Positions 21,759 to 23,384 of a stretch of 23,384 bases of DNA are shown piece by piece (within the stretch, counting starts at the first letter, position 1; every line of letters begins with the position of its first letter). The notes under the pieces are model-generated. The model did no database searches. It was not told the DNA's origin and was given only the letters and a program-made list of their open reading frames with translations. Origin of the DNA: Planctomycetaceae bacterium (GTDB lineage Bacteria > Planctomycetota > Planctomycetia > Pirellulales > UBA1268); assembly GCA_009691925.1 (NCBI GenBank), contig SIAG01000010.1:1-23384 (forward strand), written 5' to 3'. The translations under genes were made by a program, and so were the position numbers.

Positions 21759-23015
21759 GTGACCGTCTCCCCTATGGCCCCCACCCCGTCGCCGCCGTTT
21801 TCTGCTCCGGTACCGGCGCTCCGCGACCGGCCCGCGGCGGCGGCCAGCCATCCGCCGACGGGGATTCTCGGGGTGGCGGTGCTCGGGTCGACCGGCAGCA
21901 TTGGCAGAAGTACGCTCGAGGTGATTGCCACCTCCGGGGGACGTTTTTGCCCCCATCTCCTCGCGGCCCACACCAGCGTCGGCCCCCTCCTCGACCAGGC
22001 CCGGCTCCACCGCCCGGCGTGGATCGTCGTCACCGACGCTGCCGCCGCCGCGACGATCGGCGCCGATGCTCTCCCGGCCGGGACGCGGCTGGCCGTCGGG
22101 CCGGAGGCGCTCGACGACCTCGTCGGCGCGCCCGAGGTCGACCGGGTCGTGTCGGCGATCGTCGGCGCTGCCGGCCTGCGGAGCACGCTCGCGGCGCTCG
22201 ATGCCGGCAAGACGGTGGCGCTGGCCAACAAGGAGACGCTCGTCATGGCCGGGGCGCTGGTGATGCGGCTGGCCGCAGCCCGCGGTGCGGTGCTCCTCCC
22301 GGTCGACAGCGAGCATTCGGCGATCCACCAGGCGCTGCGGACGGGGACCGCCGACGAGGTCGTGCGGGTGATCCTCACCGCCAGTGGCGGCCCGTTCCGG
22401 ACGCGCTCGCGCGAGTCGCTCGCAGGGGTCACGCCGGAGGAGGCGCTTTGCCATCCGACCTGGTCGATGGGGCCGAAGATCACGATCGATTCGGCGACGA
22501 TGATGAACAAGGCGCTGGAGTTGATCGAGGCCCGCTGGCTGTTTGATCTGCCCCCCGAGAAGCTCGCCGTCGTCGTCCATCCGCAGTCGGTGGTCCATTC
22601 GATGGTCGAGTTCGTCGATGGGTCGGTGATCGCGCAGCTGAGCCCCCCCGACATGAAGCTCCCGATCCAGTACGCCCTCTCCCACCCGCACCGGCTCGAT
22701 GGCCCCGCGCGGCGGCTCGATTTCTTGGCGGCACTGCGGCTCGACTTCGAGCCCCCCGACCCGGTCCGCTTCCCGAGCTTGCGGCTCGGGCACGAGGCGG
22801 CGGCGCGGGGCGGGACGGCGGGGGCGGTGCTGAATGCCGCCAACGAGGAAGCGGTGGGGGCGTTCCTCGCCGGGAAGATGCGGTTCACCGGCATCGCGGA
22901 CGCGTGTTCCCGCGTTCTGGACGGGCATGCGTATCAGGCCGATCCGTCGCTCGACGACATCCGTCGACTCGACGCTTGGGCCAGACAGGAGGTCGTGAAG
23001 TGGGTGAGTGCATGA
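21759..23015 (+). CDS. dxr: 1-deoxy-D-xylulose 5-phosphate reductoisomerase
   Basis: A 418-residue Dxr (IspC), the committed step of the MEP isoprenoid pathway: rearrangement and NADPH reduction of deoxyxylulose phosphate to methylerythritol phosphate in the cytoplasm. The NADPH-binding motif GVAVLGSTGSIGRSTLEV lies near residue 35. LANKETLVMAG follows, then the metal-binding and catalytic-loop blocks PVDSEHSAIHQAL (Asp and Glu ligands) and SMGPKITIDSATMMNKALEL. LNAANEEAVGAFL lies in the C-terminal domain. Length and motif order are normal. GTG 21759 is used; an in-frame ATG at 21774 is equally possible, since neither has a clear ribosome binding site. Its stop overlaps the ATG of the rseP-like gene (ATGA at 23012-23015), an arrangement pointing to a dxr-rseP operon. 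Confidence 0.96.
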   Translation: MTVSPMAPTPSPPFSAPVPALRDRPAAAASHPPTGILGVAVLGSTGSIGRSTLEVIATSGGRFCPHLLAAHTSVGPLLDQARLHRPAWIVVTDAAAAATIGADALPAGTRLAVGPEALDDLVGAPEVDRVVSAIVGAAGLRSTLAALDAGKTVALANKETLVMAGALVMRLAAARGAVLLPVDSEHSAIHQALRTGTADEVVRVILTASGGPFRTRSRESLAGVTPEEALCHPTWSMGPKITIDSATMMNKALELIEARWLFDLPPEKLAVVVHPQSVVHSMVEFVDGSVIAQLSPPDMKLPIQYALSHPHRLDGPARRLDFLAALRLDFEPPDPVRFPSLRLGHEAAARGGTAGAVLNAANEEAVGAFLAGKMRFTGIADACSRVLDGHAYQADPSLDDIRRLDAWARQEVVKWVSA

Positions 23016-23384
23016 CGATGACATGGAACGCCGGGGCTGGGCTGCTCGGCGCCTGGCCCGGGCAGCGGGGGATCGAATGGATCGCCGGCCATCCCCTCGA
23101 GACGCTCCAGTCGGTGCTCGGGCTTGGGTTTGTGATCTTCGTCCATGAACTGGGGCACTTCCTCGTCGCCAAGGCGTGCGGCGTGAAGTGCGAGAAGTTC
23201 TATCTCGGCTTCGATGTCGGCGGGCTCAAGCTCTGCAGCTTCAAGTGGGGCGAGACAGAGTACGGCATCGGCGCGCTCCCCCTGGGGGGCTACGTGAAGA
23301 TGCTCGGGCAGGACGACAACCCCGGCGCGGCCACCGCCGAGGCGCACCGGGCCCGCGCGGCCGCGGGTGATCTCCCGGCCGAAC
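23012..23384 (+). CDS. rseP: RseP-type site-2 membrane metalloprotease (partial, runs off right edge)
   Basis: The first 124 residues of an M50-family intramembrane protease. The first transmembrane segment (SVLGLGFVIFVHELGHFLVA) carries the zinc site HELGH at about 47-51. It is followed by KACGVKCEKFYLGF and TEYGIGALPLGGYVKMLGQD, the well-conserved RseP/YaeL start. In E. coli the protein cuts anti-sigma factor RseA in the envelope stress response; a similar regulated intramembrane cleavage is expected here, but the substrate is unknown. The ATG at 23012 overlaps the dxr stop by four bases, so translation is probably coupled. PDZ domains and the second catalytic motif (NxxPxxxLDG) lie beyond the window. 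The N-terminal extension before the helix (about 30 residues) is slightly longer than in E. coli. Confidence 0.93.
   Translation, partial: MTMTWNAGAGLLGAWPGQRGIEWIAGHPLETLQSVLGLGFVIFVHELGHFLVAKACGVKCEKFYLGFDVGGLKLCSFKWGETEYGIGALPLGGYVKMLGQDDNPGAATAEAHRARAAAGDLPAE

Noticed and set aside
21654..23024. Minus-strand open frame of 456 codons opposite dxr
   Set aside because: It is Arg/Gly/His-rich antisense sequence without motifs, while dxr on the other strand has all catalytic blocks.

Overview
The window is GC-rich bacterial chromosomal DNA, most likely from a planctomycete of the Pirellulales type. This rests on several families typical of that phylum: two pilin-like DUF1559 proteins, a DUF1549/DUF1553 protein (planctomycete cytochrome-like) in an operon with a DUF1501 Tat-type protein, a pre-peptidase C-terminal (PPC) domain protein, and a secreted beta-propeller protein with a VPEID-type C-terminal sorting tail. 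No rRNA, tRNA or CRISPR array was recognised.

Layout. Positions 1-2400 carry mobile-element debris (the C-terminal tail of an IS4-like transposase at the left edge and an N-terminal IS1182-like transposase fragment near 2140) around a small secreted protein (-) and a DUF1559 protein (+). At 2410-3450 is the VPEID-tailed beta-propeller protein (+). At 8902-3492 a three-gene operon runs on the minus strand: DUF1549/DUF1553, DUF1501, PPC protein. A REP-like palindrome is fused into the start of the PPC gene and a 9-bp microsatellite into the start of the DUF1501 gene. Divergent from this operon is a short GyrB-like TOPRIM protein that lacks the ATPase part of gyrase B (9024-9725), the most unusual gene here. 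It is followed by a leader with mutually exclusive hairpins and a second DUF1559 gene. At 10952-14254 are a sigma-70-type factor lacking an obvious region 3, an SDR-fold protein lacking the catalytic tyrosine, and an MFS transporter of the nucleoside:H+ symporter type. At 14421-17486 are lpxD, lpxI and an apparently exported SAM-methyltransferase. At 17741-18880 is a sigma-54 activator without a sensory domain. Then come a small two-helix membrane protein and ftsH on the minus strand, and finally dxr (ispC) overlapping by ATGA the start of an rseP-type site-2 protease that runs off the right edge.

How the genes fit together. The right half is an envelope and core-metabolism neighbourhood. LpxD and LpxI are lipid A steps, FtsH and RseP are membrane proteases, and Dxr feeds isoprenoid synthesis. 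The dxr-rseP pair and the nearby lpxD recall the dxr-rseP-bamA-lpxD cluster of proteobacteria. The left half is made of planctomycete-specific exported proteins of mostly unknown function, with transposition scars.
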